A stretch of 64,000 nt of DNA from an uncultured Acidobacteriota bacterium (GTDB taxonomy: Bacteria > Acidobacteriota > Vicinamibacteria > Fen-336), in the NCBI GenBank assembly GCA_902826455.1, contig CADEEV010000022.1:1-64000 (forward strand), given 5' to 3'. Made by a program: the position numbers and the translations under genes. Every line of letters begins with the position of its first letter. Positions within the stretch are counted from its first letter, which is position 1. Positions 63,958 through 64,000 of the stretch are shown here, piece by piece. The notes beneath the pieces were generated by a model, which saw only the letters and a program-made list of their open reading frames with translations, searched no databases and had not been told where the DNA came from.

Positions 63958-64000
63958 GGAAGCGCTGTCGGTACGTGGCCTCGGCGCCCGACAGGCGCTG
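63941..64000 (-). CDS. C-terminal end of a gene cut by the right edge
   Basis: The last 19 codons (ending YRQRFLALYA, stop at 63941) run in from the window edge and overlap the radical SAM start by 17 nt, so this is the upstream gene of the same operon. Too little is visible to name it. Confidence 0.6.
   Translation of the reverse strand, partial: QRLSGAEATYRQRFLALYA

Overview
The window is about 70% G+C DNA packed with genes, with almost no intergenic space. Three things point to the Acidobacteriota: an Oar-like TonB-dependent receptor with an N-terminal carboxypeptidase-regulatory domain, paired TPR and FG-GAP/ASPIC-UnbV (CRTAC1) secreted proteins, and OmpR-type winged-helix/TPR regulators. 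The phylum is an inference; there is no rRNA gene, tRNA gene or ribosomal marker here. I saw no CRISPR array, insertion sequence or prophage.

Layout. 308-19550 is a nucleobase and hydantoin catabolic region. On the + strand lie dihydropyrimidinase, an NCS1 permease, an orphan solute-binding lipoprotein, and a three-subunit xanthine dehydrogenase coupled to a CitE-like aldolase. On the - strand lie guanine deaminase, allantoinase, allantoicase, OHCU decarboxylase, 5-hydroxyisourate hydrolase and a PuuD-type urate oxidase. Together they take guanine through xanthine, urate and allantoin to ureidoglycolate and urea. 19589-24890 holds alkaline-phosphatase-superfamily (sulfatase) proteins, including a tandem fusion with one decayed domain, and L-serine dehydratase. 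24938-38783 is mixed: regulators, lipoproteins, peptidase E, a nuclease-fold exoprotein, an ActP-type symporter set, a broken DUF922 gene, a WD40 lipoprotein, formate-THF ligase and a SIS-domain isomerase. 38784-52218 has a GH3 beta-glucosidase, the Oar-like receptor and a duplicated TPR/CRTAC1 module. 52361-60819 looks like an amino-sugar (chito-oligosaccharide) locus: ROK kinase, ROK repressor, YdjC/ChbG deacetylase, GH2 exo-glucosaminidase, PIG-L deacetylase and an APC permease.

The most striking locus is at the right end on the - strand (60820-64000). It runs radical SAM enzyme, then a flavin-dependent halogenase-like protein, then a deiodinase-family thioredoxin-fold protein. The last is interrupted by one in-frame TGA exactly where eukaryotic deiodinases carry selenocysteine, and a 7-bp hairpin of bacterial SECIS geometry follows. 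It is almost certainly a selenoprotein, and routine gene calling would split or truncate it.

Genome organisation is unusual. Many first-in-operon genes have a TANNNT -10 box only 5-11 nt before the start codon, which suggests leaderless transcripts. Two divergent pairs have overlapping -10 boxes. Five of nine convergent gene pairs share a palindromic CTAG as both stop codons, and three more abut with no gap. Inside operons, stop/start overlaps (ATGA, GTGA, TTGA, TAGTG) predominate.
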